Assembly: GCA_958402795.1 (NCBI GenBank) | Contig: CATXUX010000017.1 | Span: 1-64,000, forward strand | Direction: 5' to 3' | Length of the DNA: 64,000 nt | Source of the DNA: an uncultured Lachnospiraceae bacterium | GTDB lineage: Bacteria > Bacillota > Clostridia > Lachnospirales > Lachnospiraceae | Shown here: piece by piece, positions 29,271 to 38,954 of the stretch | Layout of the letters: each line of letters begins with the position of its first letter | Numbering within the stretch: the first letter of the stretch is position 1 | Made by a program: the position numbers and the translations under genes | Notes under the pieces: generated by a model | Database searches by the model: none | What the model was told of the DNA's origin: nothing | Seen by the model: the letters and a program-made list of their open reading frames with translations, nothing else

Positions 29271-30062
29271 ATGGAAATGAAAGAAACGAATCATACTTTT
29301 GCGGTATGCGCATATAAAGAATCACCTTATCTGGAGGAGTGTATTCAGTCTCTGACAGGTCAGACCGTACAATCCAATATTATTATCTGTACATCTACGC
29401 CAAATGACAAGATTGAGCAGACAGCGAAAAAGTATGATCTGGAATATTTTATCCGCGATGGGCAGAGTGATATCCGGGACGACTGGAATTTTGCAGTATC
29501 CTGTGCAAAAACCGATTATGTAACGGTGGCCCATCAGGATGATGTTTATGCATCCGGCTACGCAGAGGAATTGCTGCGGGTGATTCCGGATGATCAGATG
29601 ACGTTGTTCGTCTGCGACTATCTGCCTATGAAAAACGGGAAAGTCGGAGAACGGGATCTGAACAGTAAGATCAAACGCATTTTAAGGGCACCGCTGAAGC
29701 ATAAGTGGGCCGCCAATTCCGTATGGTGGAGAAAGATGTCTCTGGCGTTTGGAAACAGCTTTAACTGTCCATCGATCACATATAATAAAAAATTACTTGG
29801 AGAACCGATCTTCACTTCGGAAATGAAGTTTTGCATTGACTGGGATACGTTCCTGAAGTGTGCAAAACAGGAAGGACATTTTGTATATGTGGATAAACCT
29901 CTGCTTTATTACCGTATTCACGACGGAGCTACGAGTAAGGAGTTTATTGTAAATCATAAAAGAGTGCAGGAGGATATTGAGATGTTCCGAAAGTTCTGGC
30001 CTGCACCAATCGTAAAACTGATCATGGTGTTTTACAAGAAAGCGTATGATACGTATAACTGA
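29271..30062 (+). CDS. family 2 glycosyltransferase
   Basis: The 263-residue cytoplasmic GT-A enzyme has FAVCAYKESPYLEECI at the N-terminus, the metal motif VAHQDDVY near 85 and an acceptor-side DWDTFLKC near 187. There is no membrane segment. The donor and acceptor are unknown. It lies one base after the GtrA-like gene and closes the first glycan block before the ChW genes. Confidence 0.85.
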   Translation: MEMKETNHTFAVCAYKESPYLEECIQSLTGQTVQSNIIICTSTPNDKIEQTAKKYDLEYFIRDGQSDIRDDWNFAVSCAKTDYVTVAHQDDVYASGYAEELLRVIPDDQMTLFVCDYLPMKNGKVGERDLNSKIKRILRAPLKHKWAANSVWWRKMSLAFGNSFNCPSITYNKKLLGEPIFTSEMKFCIDWDTFLKCAKQEGHFVYVDKPLLYYRIHDGATSKEFIVNHKRVQEDIEMFRKFWPAPIVKLIMVFYKKAYDTYN

Positions 30063-30097
30063 CAGACAGAGGAATAAGCAGGAGGGAAGACAGCAGG

Positions 30098-32197
30098 ATG
30101 AAGAAAAAAATACTAGCAGCCATTTTAGCAACAAGTTTACTGTTTGCAGATGTATTGCCGGCGCTGGCGACGGAGGAAACGGAAGTTCCGGGTACAGAGT
30201 ATACGGAGAATGTTTCGGATACGGTATCCATAGAAGAAGGCGCCGCAGCAGAAGAAGAGCAGGAAACACCGGATACGACATCTGACGCTGCGCAGAACCA
30301 GGGGGAAGAGACGGAAGCAGGCGAAGTTTCACCTGATACGGGAGCGGCAGCACCGGAAGACTCAGATGCGGGAGCAGTTGACGGGGAAATCCCGGAAGGA
30401 GAAATAACCGGAGAAACGGCAGAAGAAGTACTGCCGGATGAGGCAGTGACTTCTGAGGAGGAAGAGGAAGGTCAGGAAGAACTCAAAGAGAACAGTTTCC
30501 GTTATGTGGATGGAGAACCAATCACTACACGGTCAAGAGCACGATCCACGCAACATCCGAATGCATACAAAAAAATAAACGGAGTATGCTACAACAGCCA
30601 GGGTGAACCCGTTCAGGGAGCAACTCTGAAGGGAATTGACGTCAGCGAGCATCAGGGAAAGATCGACTGGACGAAAGTGAAAAATTCAGATGTGGATTTT
30701 GCAATCATCCGTGTCGGGTATGGGGATAATGTTTCAAATCAGGATGATAAATACTGGGAATATAATGTGTCGGAATGTGAACGGCTGGGGATTCCGTATG
30801 GCGTATACATCTATTCTTATGCAATGTCGACGGAAGACGCAAAAAGCGAGGCGGAACACGTGCTCCGTCTGATCAAGGGACATAATCTCAGTTTTCCGAT
30901 ATATTACGATTTAGAAAATGAGGGCGGAACAAAAGAGAATCCGGACAAATGGAATCAAACGAAACTTTCTGCGAAGACACTCGGCGATATCGCGGAAACA
31001 TTCTGCAATGCGATTTCGAACGCAGGATATTCTGTCGGTATTTATTCGAATACAAACTGGTTTACAAATATCCTGACGGACAGCCGGTTTGCGAAGTGGG
31101 ATAAATGGGTTGCCCAGTATAATACAACATGTACATATAAAGGCTCTTATGATATGTGGCAGTGTACCAGTGCGGGACAGGTGGATGGAATCGTAGGAGA
31201 AGACGGGGAACCTGGGCCGGTGGATATCAATTTCTGGTTTGGAGATACGGATAGCATGCTGCCGGGGAGTGTCGCTGTATCAGATACTACCCTGTTGTCC
31301 TACAATGCGCATATTCAGAATATCGGCTGGACGCAGACGAAGCATAACGGAGCTGCGGAAGGTACGATCGGAGAGTCCCTGCGGATGGAAGCGATTAAAA
31401 TGTCCGTCGATTCTTCGTATGATGGCTCCATTGAATATAGTACACATGTAGAAAATATCGGCTGGCAGAGTTACAAAAAGGATGGAGCCGTATCCGGTAC
31501 GGAAGGAAAGAACTTGCGTGTAGAGGCAATTAAGATCCGGCTGACAGGCGCTCTGGCGGAAAACTATGACGTCTACTACCGGGTGCATGTGCAAAACTTC
31601 GGATGGATGGGTTGGGCAAAGAACGATCAGGTTGCCGGAACGGTGAATTATGGATATCGTATGGAGGCGATACAGATCGCTATCGTAGAGAAGGGATCAG
31701 ATGCGCCCGGTTCGACAAGCAATCCGTCATATACGAACCAGACAAAGGCAAGTTACCGTACACATATTCAGAACATCGGATGGCAGTCAGCAAAAACAAA
31801 CGGAGAAACTTCGGGGACTACGAATCAGTCGCTGCGCATGGAGGCGCTGCAGCTGAGTCTTGACAGACCGTTATATTCCGGTTCGATTCAATATAGTGTG
31901 CATGTGCAGAATATCGGGTGGCAGTCTGCAAGAAAGGATGGACAGACTGCAGGAACAACCGGGCAAAGCCTGAGACTGGAGGCAGTAAAGATCAGTCTGA
32001 CCGGAGATATGGCAAAGAATTATGACGTCTATTACCGGGTTCATATCCAGAATGAAGGGTGGATGGACTGGGCGAAAAACGGAGATCCGGCAGGCAGCAG
32101 CGGCTACAGTTACCGGATGGAAGCCATTCAGATCAAGATACTTCCTAAGAGTGATACCTCCATTCAAACAGGAAACCACGCATACATATCAAAGTAA
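30098..32197 (+). CDS. secreted GH25 lysozyme with six ChW repeats
   Basis: The 699-residue protein has a signal peptide (to about residue 27), an acidic low-complexity linker (30-135), a GH25 muramidase domain (about 178-380; GIDVSEHQGKIDW, IIRVGYGD, YYDLENEG) and six ChW repeats (about 396-690) arranged as two triplets. ChW repeats (PF07538) carry the GWQ/GW core and are thought to mediate cell-surface binding. The enzyme should cleave the MurNAc-GlcNAc bond of peptidoglycan. It follows the glycosyltransferase by 36 bases and is terminated by the hairpin at 32221-32273. Confidence 0.93.
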   Translation: MKKKILAAILATSLLFADVLPALATEETEVPGTEYTENVSDTVSIEEGAAAEEEQETPDTTSDAAQNQGEETEAGEVSPDTGAAAPEDSDAGAVDGEIPEGEITGETAEEVLPDEAVTSEEEEEGQEELKENSFRYVDGEPITTRSRARSTQHPNAYKKINGVCYNSQGEPVQGATLKGIDVSEHQGKIDWTKVKNSDVDFAIIRVGYGDNVSNQDDKYWEYNVSECERLGIPYGVYIYSYAMSTEDAKSEAEHVLRLIKGHNLSFPIYYDLENEGGTKENPDKWNQTKLSAKTLGDIAETFCNAISNAGYSVGIYSNTNWFTNILTDSRFAKWDKWVAQYNTTCTYKGSYDMWQCTSAGQVDGIVGEDGEPGPVDINFWFGDTDSMLPGSVAVSDTTLLSYNAHIQNIGWTQTKHNGAAEGTIGESLRMEAIKMSVDSSYDGSIEYSTHVENIGWQSYKKDGAVSGTEGKNLRVEAIKIRLTGALAENYDVYYRVHVQNFGWMGWAKNDQVAGTVNYGYRMEAIQIAIVEKGSDAPGSTSNPSYTNQTKASYRTHIQNIGWQSAKTNGETSGTTNQSLRMEALQLSLDRPLYSGSIQYSVHVQNIGWQSARKDGQTAGTTGQSLRLEAVKISLTGDMAKNYDVYYRVHIQNEGWMDWAKNGDPAGSSGYSYRMEAIQIKILPKSDTSIQTGNHAYISK

Positions 32198-32220
32198 TGC
32201 TGATATAGTAAATGGAATAT

Positions 32221-32273
32221 AGGACAAAAGAAACAGCAGGCGAAGGAATTTCACCTGCTGTTTCTTTCGTCCT
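32221..32273 (+). terminator. terminator-like long hairpin after the GH25 gene
   Basis: Arms at 32227-32240 (AAAGAAACAGCAGG) and 32254-32267 pair perfectly. The stem extends outwards with AGGAC (32221-32225) and GTCCT (32269-32273). The T-rich descending arm makes it a plausible intrinsic terminator. Confidence 0.75.
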
Positions 32274-32359
32274 TAACGTTCATAGGATGTAATTTCCGTG
32301 AATAGTACTGCTCTTTGTGAAACAATTCTGGTAAATTCCGGCATAATGTAGACACAATA

Positions 32360-32404
32360 TTGACATAAATATATATAAAAAGGTATAATGTTTACATATG
32401 TAAA
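32360..32404 (+). promoter_or_regulatory. promoter with BlaI-like palindrome for the ChW-hydrolase operon
   Basis: TTGACA (32360-32365) and TATAAT (32384-32389) are both perfect, with an 18-bp spacer. Directly after the -10 lies TTTACATATGTAAA (32391-32404), a perfect palindrome with the TACA-N2-TGTA core seen at the blaI and lipoprotein promoters. It sits over the expected transcription start, as in the blaI promoter. Confidence 0.7.
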
Positions 32405-32429
32405 ATAAAGTCAATAAAACGGAGGAGAT

Positions 32430-35077
32430 ATGGTGAGACGTATATGGAAAAAGATAACAGTGCTTCTTATGATGCTTTCGCTTGTCTGTGTATCGGTACC
32501 GGTTTATGCAGAAGAATCCATCCCGAATACGGGAAATGCATCTGCTTTTGATGAGGAGAAGGAGAACGATTCTACAGAAGAAAAGGATGAAAGCGGAGAA
32601 AATGGTAAAGGACCGGAGAATGAGGGCAGTGAAGATCCGGAAAAAGACACCGCAGGTTCGGGGGGGGCAATACGGATTCTGCAGAAGAAGATAACGCGGA
32701 TTCCACAGAAGAGAGCAACACGGATTTCACAGAAGAGGGCAATACGGATTCTGTAGAAGAAAGCGAAGAGTCTGAAGTGAATGCAGAAGGAGATTCACAG
32801 CCGGCGGGAACTGAGAATACGGCAGAACCGGTTGGTGAAACAGAAGACGGGATTGACGCACAGATTCTTGAAAAAGCACAGGAACCGACATACAGTCTTC
32901 GATATAGGGCACATGTCCAGAATAAAGGCTGGATGAGTGAAAAAACAGAAGGACAGATCGGAACGACCGGACAGTCGCTGCGTATGGAAGCTTTTACGAT
33001 CCGGGTTGTGGAGCAGACAGCAGACGGGAAGGAAAAGAAACTCTCAGGAGCAGTCGAGTACCGTGCCCATGTACAGAATATCGGCTGGCAGAACTGGGTA
33101 TCGGACGGAGGAACGGCCGGGACAACCGGACAGAAGAAGCAGATTGAGGCAGTGCAGATCCGGCTCACCGGGAGTCTTCAGGGAAAATATGACATATATT
33201 ACCGGGCGCATTGTGCAGACTATGGGGATCTTGGCTGGGCGAAGAACGGCGAGACGGCCGGGACAACAGGATTTGAAAAATCTCTTCAGGCACTTACGAT
33301 CGTGCTTGTGAAAAAGGGGAGTGCAAACGCTCCGGTACAATCAGCAAGAAGCTATTATGAGCCGACAGACAAGGGACGCGTTACATATCAGTCACACGTG
33401 CAGGATATCGGCTGGCAGACTTCCGTTGCAGACGGAGCGAAAAGTGGAACGACGGGGCAGTCGAAGCGCATGGAGGCGCTTCGGATTTATCTGACAAATC
33501 CGAAGGACGCGAATGGAAAAGAGATCACGGGTTCTGTCGAATATCGTGCGCATGTGCAGGATATCGGCTGGCAGAACTGGGTATCGGAAGGAAAAACTGC
33601 AGGAACGACCGGACAGAGTAAACGCCTTGAGGCGGTGCAGATCCGGTTGACCGGAGAACTGGCAAAGCAGTATGATGTATATTATCGTGTCCACAGCGCC
33701 AATATCGGAGACCTTGGCTGGGCAAAAAACGGAGAGACGGCAGGTTCGATCGAATACAGAAAAGCTGTTGAGTCTGTTTATATCAAAGTTGTGAAAAAAG
33801 GCAGTCAGGATGCTCCCACGCAGAGCGGCAGAACCTATCTGGATGCAGCGAATATCGGAAAACTATCTAATACGGTATCTGTAAGCGGGAAGGGTTGGCA
33901 GAGTGCGGTCGGAAACAAGCAGACCGCCGGGACGACCGGACAGAGCAGACAGATTGAAGCACTGAAATTAAGCATAGACACGAGCGCCGCGAATGCCTAC
34001 AGCGGAGGAATCCAGTATAAAGCTCATATCCAGGATACCGGCTGGTCAGGCATGGCGTCAAATGGAAATGTTGTAGGAAATTCCGGAAGCGGAAAACGGA
34101 TCGAGGCAGTCCAGATTTCGCTGACCGGGGAATTGGCAAAGTACTGTGATGTGTACTATCGCGCCCATGTACAAAACTATGGATGGCTTGGCTGGGCGAT
34201 GAACGGACAGTCGGCAGGAACGACAGATTGTTCCTACAGAATGGAAGCACTTCAGGTGACCGTTGTTCCGAAGTGGTCAGAAGCGCCGGGCAGTATGAGC
34301 GGCGCCTTTAAGAATACGCCATATTTTACACCGGTGCAGATAAGAGACCAGATAAATTCTGCGGGTGGTTCGCGTAATATCATATCGCTCGGCGGCTATA
34401 ATATGAGCTCCGGTGTGGCAAACCAGCTGCAGAATGCGGTGAACATTATTCGAAACAAAGGACGTGATGTCGGCTTTCTTATGATTGATATGAAGACAGG
34501 AAAAGGAATCGCATACAATGCTGATAAGGAGTTCTATTCGGCAAGCACAGTGAAAGGTCCTTATGTGGCAAGTGTAGTATCGGCATATCCGGATTCAATC
34601 TGGAACTGGGCAGGGACAATGCAGTCCTCCATTGCGGTTTCCAGTAATTCGGGTTATGCGACATTACGGAATAGTTTCGGCAGTGCTCCGATGCTGGCAT
34701 GGTGCAGCCAGTCAGGCGTCAGGAACAATATTGCGGAAAAGATGTATCCATATTATTCGGCAAAAGAGCTGGCAAAATTATGGACGAAAAACTATGAATA
34801 TTTTGAATATGGGCAGCATGGAGCTACAATTCGCTCCTGGTATCGTTCCCCGCTGAATTCCATGATTTATCAGAATCTGGGGACAAAATATACTACATAT
34901 TCAAAACCCGGCTGGATTGGATCGGGAAATTACAATGCGACAAATGATGCAGGAATTGTTTATGCAGGCAACCGACCGTACATTTTGGCTGTTATGACAG
35001 ATTGTCCTGCACAGTTCTCTGATTTGAACGGAATCATTCAGGGAATTGAAAATGCGCATAATGAAATGAGTCGGTAG
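32430..35077 (+). CDS. frameshifted ChW-repeat serine hydrolase (beta-lactamase-like), putatively phase variable
   Basis: Two frames together encode one protein. The first part (32430-32756) has a signal peptide and acidic linker. The second continues to 35077 with nine ChW repeats in three triplets and a C-terminal class A beta-lactamase/PBP-like domain. That domain has SxxK in SASTVKG (34544), an SxN-like SSNSGY and KPGWIGSG as the KTG-like motif. The frames are joined at an 8-G tract (32660-32667). One extra G, or two fewer, would restore one continuous reading frame through the acidic 8-residue repeats. As written the gene makes only a peptide of about 108 residues. The start may be GTG 32433, which aligns with the GTG of the paralogue at 59988. 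It heads a run with the GH2 and glucosaminidase genes. Confidence 0.85.
32660..32667 (+). repeat. poly-G tract (8 G) at the frame break
   Basis: Eight consecutive G residues in the coding sequence mark the exact point where the reading frame switches. Nine or six G would put the gene in frame. Such tracts are classic slipped-strand contingency loci, but homopolymer sequencing error must be kept in mind. Confidence 0.8.
32669..32764 (+). repeat. 4 x 24-bp tandem repeat in the linker
   Basis: Four consecutive 24-bp units begin right after the poly-G tract. In the restored frame they encode octapeptides such as NTDSAEED, NADSTEES, NTDFTEEG and NTDSVEES. Copy-number change would alter linker length without shifting the frame. 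Confidence 0.85.
33537..34132 (+). repeat. 596-bp segment identical to 61078-61673
   Basis: This ChW-coding segment is base-for-base identical to a segment of the transglutaminase-ChW gene 27.5 kb away. Substitutions begin on both sides (33536 and 34133). Identity at silent positions points to recent duplication or gene conversion. Confidence 0.9.
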
Positions 35078-35099
35078 AAAGGAACGGTGGAAAAGGAAC

Positions 35100-38000
35100 A
35101 TGAAAAAGAAGTTGATTGCTGTTGCACTTGCCGCTTCCCTGTTTATCGGAACAGGAAGTCAGGCGATTCTGAATGTCTCAGCGGAGGAGTACGGGACAGA
35201 AACAACAGATGAAGGACTGGATCAAGCGGAAGCGGGAGAAGCTGGTTCTGGTGAGAACCTGGATCCGGATCAGAATGGTGTGGAAACGCCGGACAGTGAG
35301 GCAGCCGAGGAAGGAACAGATGTTACCGGGGAGAACCAGGAGCAGACGGAAGAGGCGTCGGACGATCTGAATGCAGACCCGGAGGAGAATGTAGCTGCAG
35401 AATCAGGGAACGAAGAAGCTGAGGATGTTTCAGATCCTGCTGCAGATGCGGAAATCTCCGTGGCTTCGGAAAACGCTGTGACGGGCAGGCAGGTAATCAA
35501 TATCAATGAAGGATGGTCTTTTTCCAAAAATGATGCGTCTTCGGAAGGCTGGAGCTTCCCGCAGGGCGGGGAGTCCGGCACGGTAAACCTGCCCCATACA
35601 TGGGAATATGTACATCCGACAATGTCTTATATTCCGGCATATAATTCCAAGACCGTAACATACGAGAAGCAACTGGATGTACAGGCGTATCAGGGGAAAA
35701 ACCTGTTCATTAAATTTTATGGTTCCGGCAGAAACACGCAGGTATTTGTGGACGGAACGGAAGTAGGAACCCATGTGGGAGGTTATACGGCGTTTGTATT
35801 TGACCTGACGCCATATATAACCGGGAAAAGTACGGTCAGACTTACGGCAAATGTGACCAATATGGATACCGTTTCGATCCCGATCAATGTAGACTACACA
35901 CAATGGGCAGGAATTTACAGGGATGTGGAACTGATCGCAACGGACAACCAGTACATATCGCTTGAGGATTATGGCAGTACCGGTCTGTATATTGACTCGT
36001 TGGTAAGCGGGAATAATGCAACGGTTTCTTTGCGGGCAAAGGTGTCTAACAAAGCGGCGGAATCGGTTCCGGTGACGGTAAAAACTGAGATTTATATGCA
36101 GGATGGCAGTCTGGTAACCAATGGGGAGCAGGTGGTTTCGCTTGCCGGGAATCAGACGACGCAAGAAGTTTCTGTGTCTGCGAATATTCCGAATGTACAT
36201 CTCTGGAACGGAACTTCCGATCCGTATCTGTATGTGATGAAAGTGACGCTGCTGGACAAGGAAAAGAATATCCTGGATGAAGTTTCGGAAAACTTTGGCG
36301 TGCGGACATATAAGATCCAGAGCGGAAAGTCGTATCTCAACGGAGCGGAGTATGAGGTGCACGGCGTCGGTTACCATCAGGATCGCGAGGGATGCGGAAA
36401 TGCCACAAATGTGTCCCAGAAAGAAGCCGATATCAACCTGATGCTGAATATGGGAGTGAATGCGGTGAGGACGGCACATTACCCGCATGACCAGTCTGTA
36501 TATGATCTGGCAGATCAGAAGGGACTGCTCATTTATAATGAGATCCCATATTATCTGCTGTATTCAAAGGCAGAGTCTTACCAGAAGTCAATACGGGATC
36601 AGCTCAGGGAAATGATCCGGCAGGGATATAACCATCCTTCGATTGTCATGTGGGGAATCCTGAATGAAGTGTATTACGACCAGAAGTTTGCACAATTCGG
36701 GGATGACTTTAATATATCAAAAACCGATATGATCAATTTTAACAAGAATCTTGTGCAGCTGGCAAAGAGCGAGGACAAAACCCGCTGCATCGTCCAGGCG
36801 AATATCGACACCTATTCTTCTGCCGAAGACACCGCAAAGTGGAGCCAGGATATAGACCTGACCGGTCTGAATCTGTACGAAGGGTTTAAATCGCCTGTAT
36901 CGAGCGCGGGGGATGAGGGACGGAAGAACCTGATCAGTTCGCTGAACAGTAAGCTGGATCAGTATAAAACAATCTTCGGGGCAGATTCACTGATGATCTC
37001 CGAATATGGCGCGGGCGCGAACATCAATCAGCACACAGAGGTGGACGAATCGTTCAGCTGGGACGGCAATGCAAGCGGGGATAAGCATTATGAGGAATAC
37101 CAGTCGTTTGTTCTGGAAGCGTATCTTGATATGATACAGGGGAGAGATGATATCCCGGCAAGCTTTGTCTGGAATATGTTTGACTTTTCCTGCTACAGGA
37201 ACGAGGGCGGGATGACAAGAACCAACACAAAGGGACTGGTCTGCTATGATCACGCAACGAAAAAAGATGCGTATTATCTGTTTAAGGCAAACTGGAATCA
37301 GAATGATAAATTTGTATGGCTGACGGGAAAACGGTTCACACAGCGCAGCCAGACAGTTCAGGATATCAAAGCATACTCGAACTGTGAAAAGGTGGAACTA
37401 TTTGTAAACGGCAAGTCGGCAGGATATGGGAAGAAACAGCAGTCCGGCGTCTTTGTATGGAAAGATGTGCAACTCTCGGGAAATAATTCGCTGAAAGTAG
37501 TCGCATATGACGGAAACGGTACACAGTATACGGATGAAGCGTCCGGGATTGAGGTAACTGAAAAAGACATTACTTACCAGGTACATGTATCGAACCTGGG
37601 GTGGCTGAACCGGGCGGCAGACGGAGAGGAGACCGGAAATGCAAATCAGCAGATCGAAGCAGTTTCCCTGAAATGCGGAAGCCAGCTTGGAAACTGTAAG
37701 ATCCAGTACAGAGTATATGTGGATGGCGAAGGATGGCAGGCATGGAAAACCGACGGCGAAACCAGCGGGACAGTCGGACAGGGGAAGAAGATCAGAGCAA
37801 TTCAGATGAAACTTACGGGCGCTGACGCCAATAAATACGATATTTACTATGCGACGTCTGTAAGCGGAGAAGGATGGAACGACTGGGCTACATCAGGAGT
37901 TATGTCCGGAAATCTTGTGACATCGCAGAGCCTGAATAAATTAAAAGTAGTGATCCAGAAGAAAGGAACTGCGGCACCGGGGGCGACAAGTAATCCGGAG

Positions 38001-38912
38001 CTGGTCCGCCGTATAACGTATCAGGCACATGTAGAGAATATCGGCTGGCAGGAAACCTGTCAGGAAGGACAGACGGCCGGAACCAGCGGAATGTCATACC
38101 GTCTGGAAGGAATAAAGATCAACCTAAAAGATGCGAAGTACAGCGGCAGTGTACAGTATCGGACGCATATCCAGAATATCGGCTGGCAGGGATGGAAAAA
38201 GGACGGGCAGCTGTCGGGGACAACCGGGCAGCATCTGCGCCTGGAGGCGGTTGAGATAAAACTGACCGGAGAAATGGCAGAAAAGTATGATATCTATTAC
38301 CGGGTTCATGCGCAGAACTATGGATGGCTTGACTGGGCGAAGAACGGAGAAAGAGCAGGAACCGCCGGATACGGATACCGGCTGGAGGCGTTGGAGATCC
38401 AGTTGGTGAATAAAGGCGGCGCCGCGCCGGGGGCAACAGCGAACCCCTATTACGAAATGAAAGTGGCATACCAGGTGCATGTCCAGAATACCGGGGACCA
38501 GGGATACCGCAATGACGGCGATATGGCAGGAACAGAAGGCCAGAGCCTGCGCCTGGAAGGAATCCGGATCAAGCTGCCAAGCTCGGTGGGGAAAGGCTCC
38601 ATTCAATATTCCACCCATGTTCAGAATATCGGATGGCAGGGGTGGAAGTCGGATGACGCCCTGGCAGGAACCACGGGCCAGAGTCTGCGGCTGGAGGCGA
38701 TCCGGATCCGCCTGACCGGAAAGATGGCAGAAGAGTACGACGTCTATTATCAGGTTCATGCGCAGAACTATGGATGGCTTGACTGGGCGAAGAACGGAGA
38801 AAACGCGGGGACAGCGGGATATGCATATCGTCTGGAAGGAATCCGCATCGTTCTGGTAGAAAAAGGAGGAGACGCACCGGGAAGCACGAAGCAGCCGTTT
38901 TATCAGAAGTAG
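35100..38912 (+). CDS. secreted GH2 glycosidase with nine ChW repeats
   Basis: The 1270-residue protein has a signal peptide (to about residue 28), an acidic linker (30-130) and a GH2 architecture. A sugar-binding domain (about 135-300) with LPHTWEYV is followed by the immunoglobulin-like domain and the TIM barrel with VRTAHYPHD. The acid/base glutamate is in MWGILNEVYY (about 521) and the nucleophile in ISEYGAG (about 634). A DUF4982-like domain (about 745-820) precedes nine ChW repeats (823-1265). GH2 enzymes of this shape are mostly beta-galactosidases, but other specificities such as beta-glucuronidase occur. The ChW tail implies cell-surface retention. It lies 22 bases after the serine hydrolase gene. 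Confidence 0.93.
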   Translation: MKKKLIAVALAASLFIGTGSQAILNVSAEEYGTETTDEGLDQAEAGEAGSGENLDPDQNGVETPDSEAAEEGTDVTGENQEQTEEASDDLNADPEENVAAESGNEEAEDVSDPAADAEISVASENAVTGRQVININEGWSFSKNDASSEGWSFPQGGESGTVNLPHTWEYVHPTMSYIPAYNSKTVTYEKQLDVQAYQGKNLFIKFYGSGRNTQVFVDGTEVGTHVGGYTAFVFDLTPYITGKSTVRLTANVTNMDTVSIPINVDYTQWAGIYRDVELIATDNQYISLEDYGSTGLYIDSLVSGNNATVSLRAKVSNKAAESVPVTVKTEIYMQDGSLVTNGEQVVSLAGNQTTQEVSVSANIPNVHLWNGTSDPYLYVMKVTLLDKEKNILDEVSENFGVRTYKIQSGKSYLNGAEYEVHGVGYHQDREGCGNATNVSQKEADINLMLNMGVNAVRTAHYPHDQSVYDLADQKGLLIYNEIPYYLLYSKAESYQKSIRDQLREMIRQGYNHPSIVMWGILNEVYYDQKFAQFGDDFNISKTDMINFNKNLVQLAKSEDKTRCIVQANIDTYSSAEDTAKWSQDIDLTGLNLYEGFKSPVSSAGDEGRKNLISSLNSKLDQYKTIFGADSLMISEYGAGANINQHTEVDESFSWDGNASGDKHYEEYQSFVLEAYLDMIQGRDDIPASFVWNMFDFSCYRNEGGMTRTNTKGLVCYDHATKKDAYYLFKANWNQNDKFVWLTGKRFTQRSQTVQDIKAYSNCEKVELFVNGKSAGYGKKQQSGVFVWKDVQLSGNNSLKVVAYDGNGTQYTDEASGIEVTEKDITYQVHVSNLGWLNRAADGEETGNANQQIEAVSLKCGSQLGNCKIQYRVYVDGEGWQAWKTDGETSGTVGQGKKIRAIQMKLTGADANKYDIYYATSVSGEGWNDWATSGVMSGNLVTSQSLNKLKVVIQKKGTAAPGATSNPELVRRITYQAHVENIGWQETCQEGQTAGTSGMSYRLEGIKINLKDAKYSGSVQYRTHIQNIGWQGWKKDGQLSGTTGQHLRLEAVEIKLTGEMAEKYDIYYRVHAQNYGWLDWAKNGERAGTAGYGYRLEALEIQLVNKGGAAPGATANPYYEMKVAYQVHVQNTGDQGYRNDGDMAGTEGQSLRLEGIRIKLPSSVGKGSIQYSTHVQNIGWQGWKSDDALAGTTGQSLRLEAIRIRLTGKMAEEYDVYYQVHAQNYGWLDWAKNGENAGTAGYAYRLEGIRIVLVEKGGDAPGSTKQPFYQK

Positions 38913-38954
38913 AGACAAAACAAGGACATGTGAAGATTACGAGGAGGACAAACG

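Noticed and set aside
32430..32756. Stand-alone 108-residue secreted peptide
   Set aside because: Its last 28 codons are the out-of-frame reading of the 24-bp repeats. The signal peptide and linker match the paralogue at 59988, so it is the front of the split ChW gene.
37585..37592. TACATGTA inside the GH2 gene as a BlaI site
   Set aside because: It lacks the two-base centre and lies within coding sequence.
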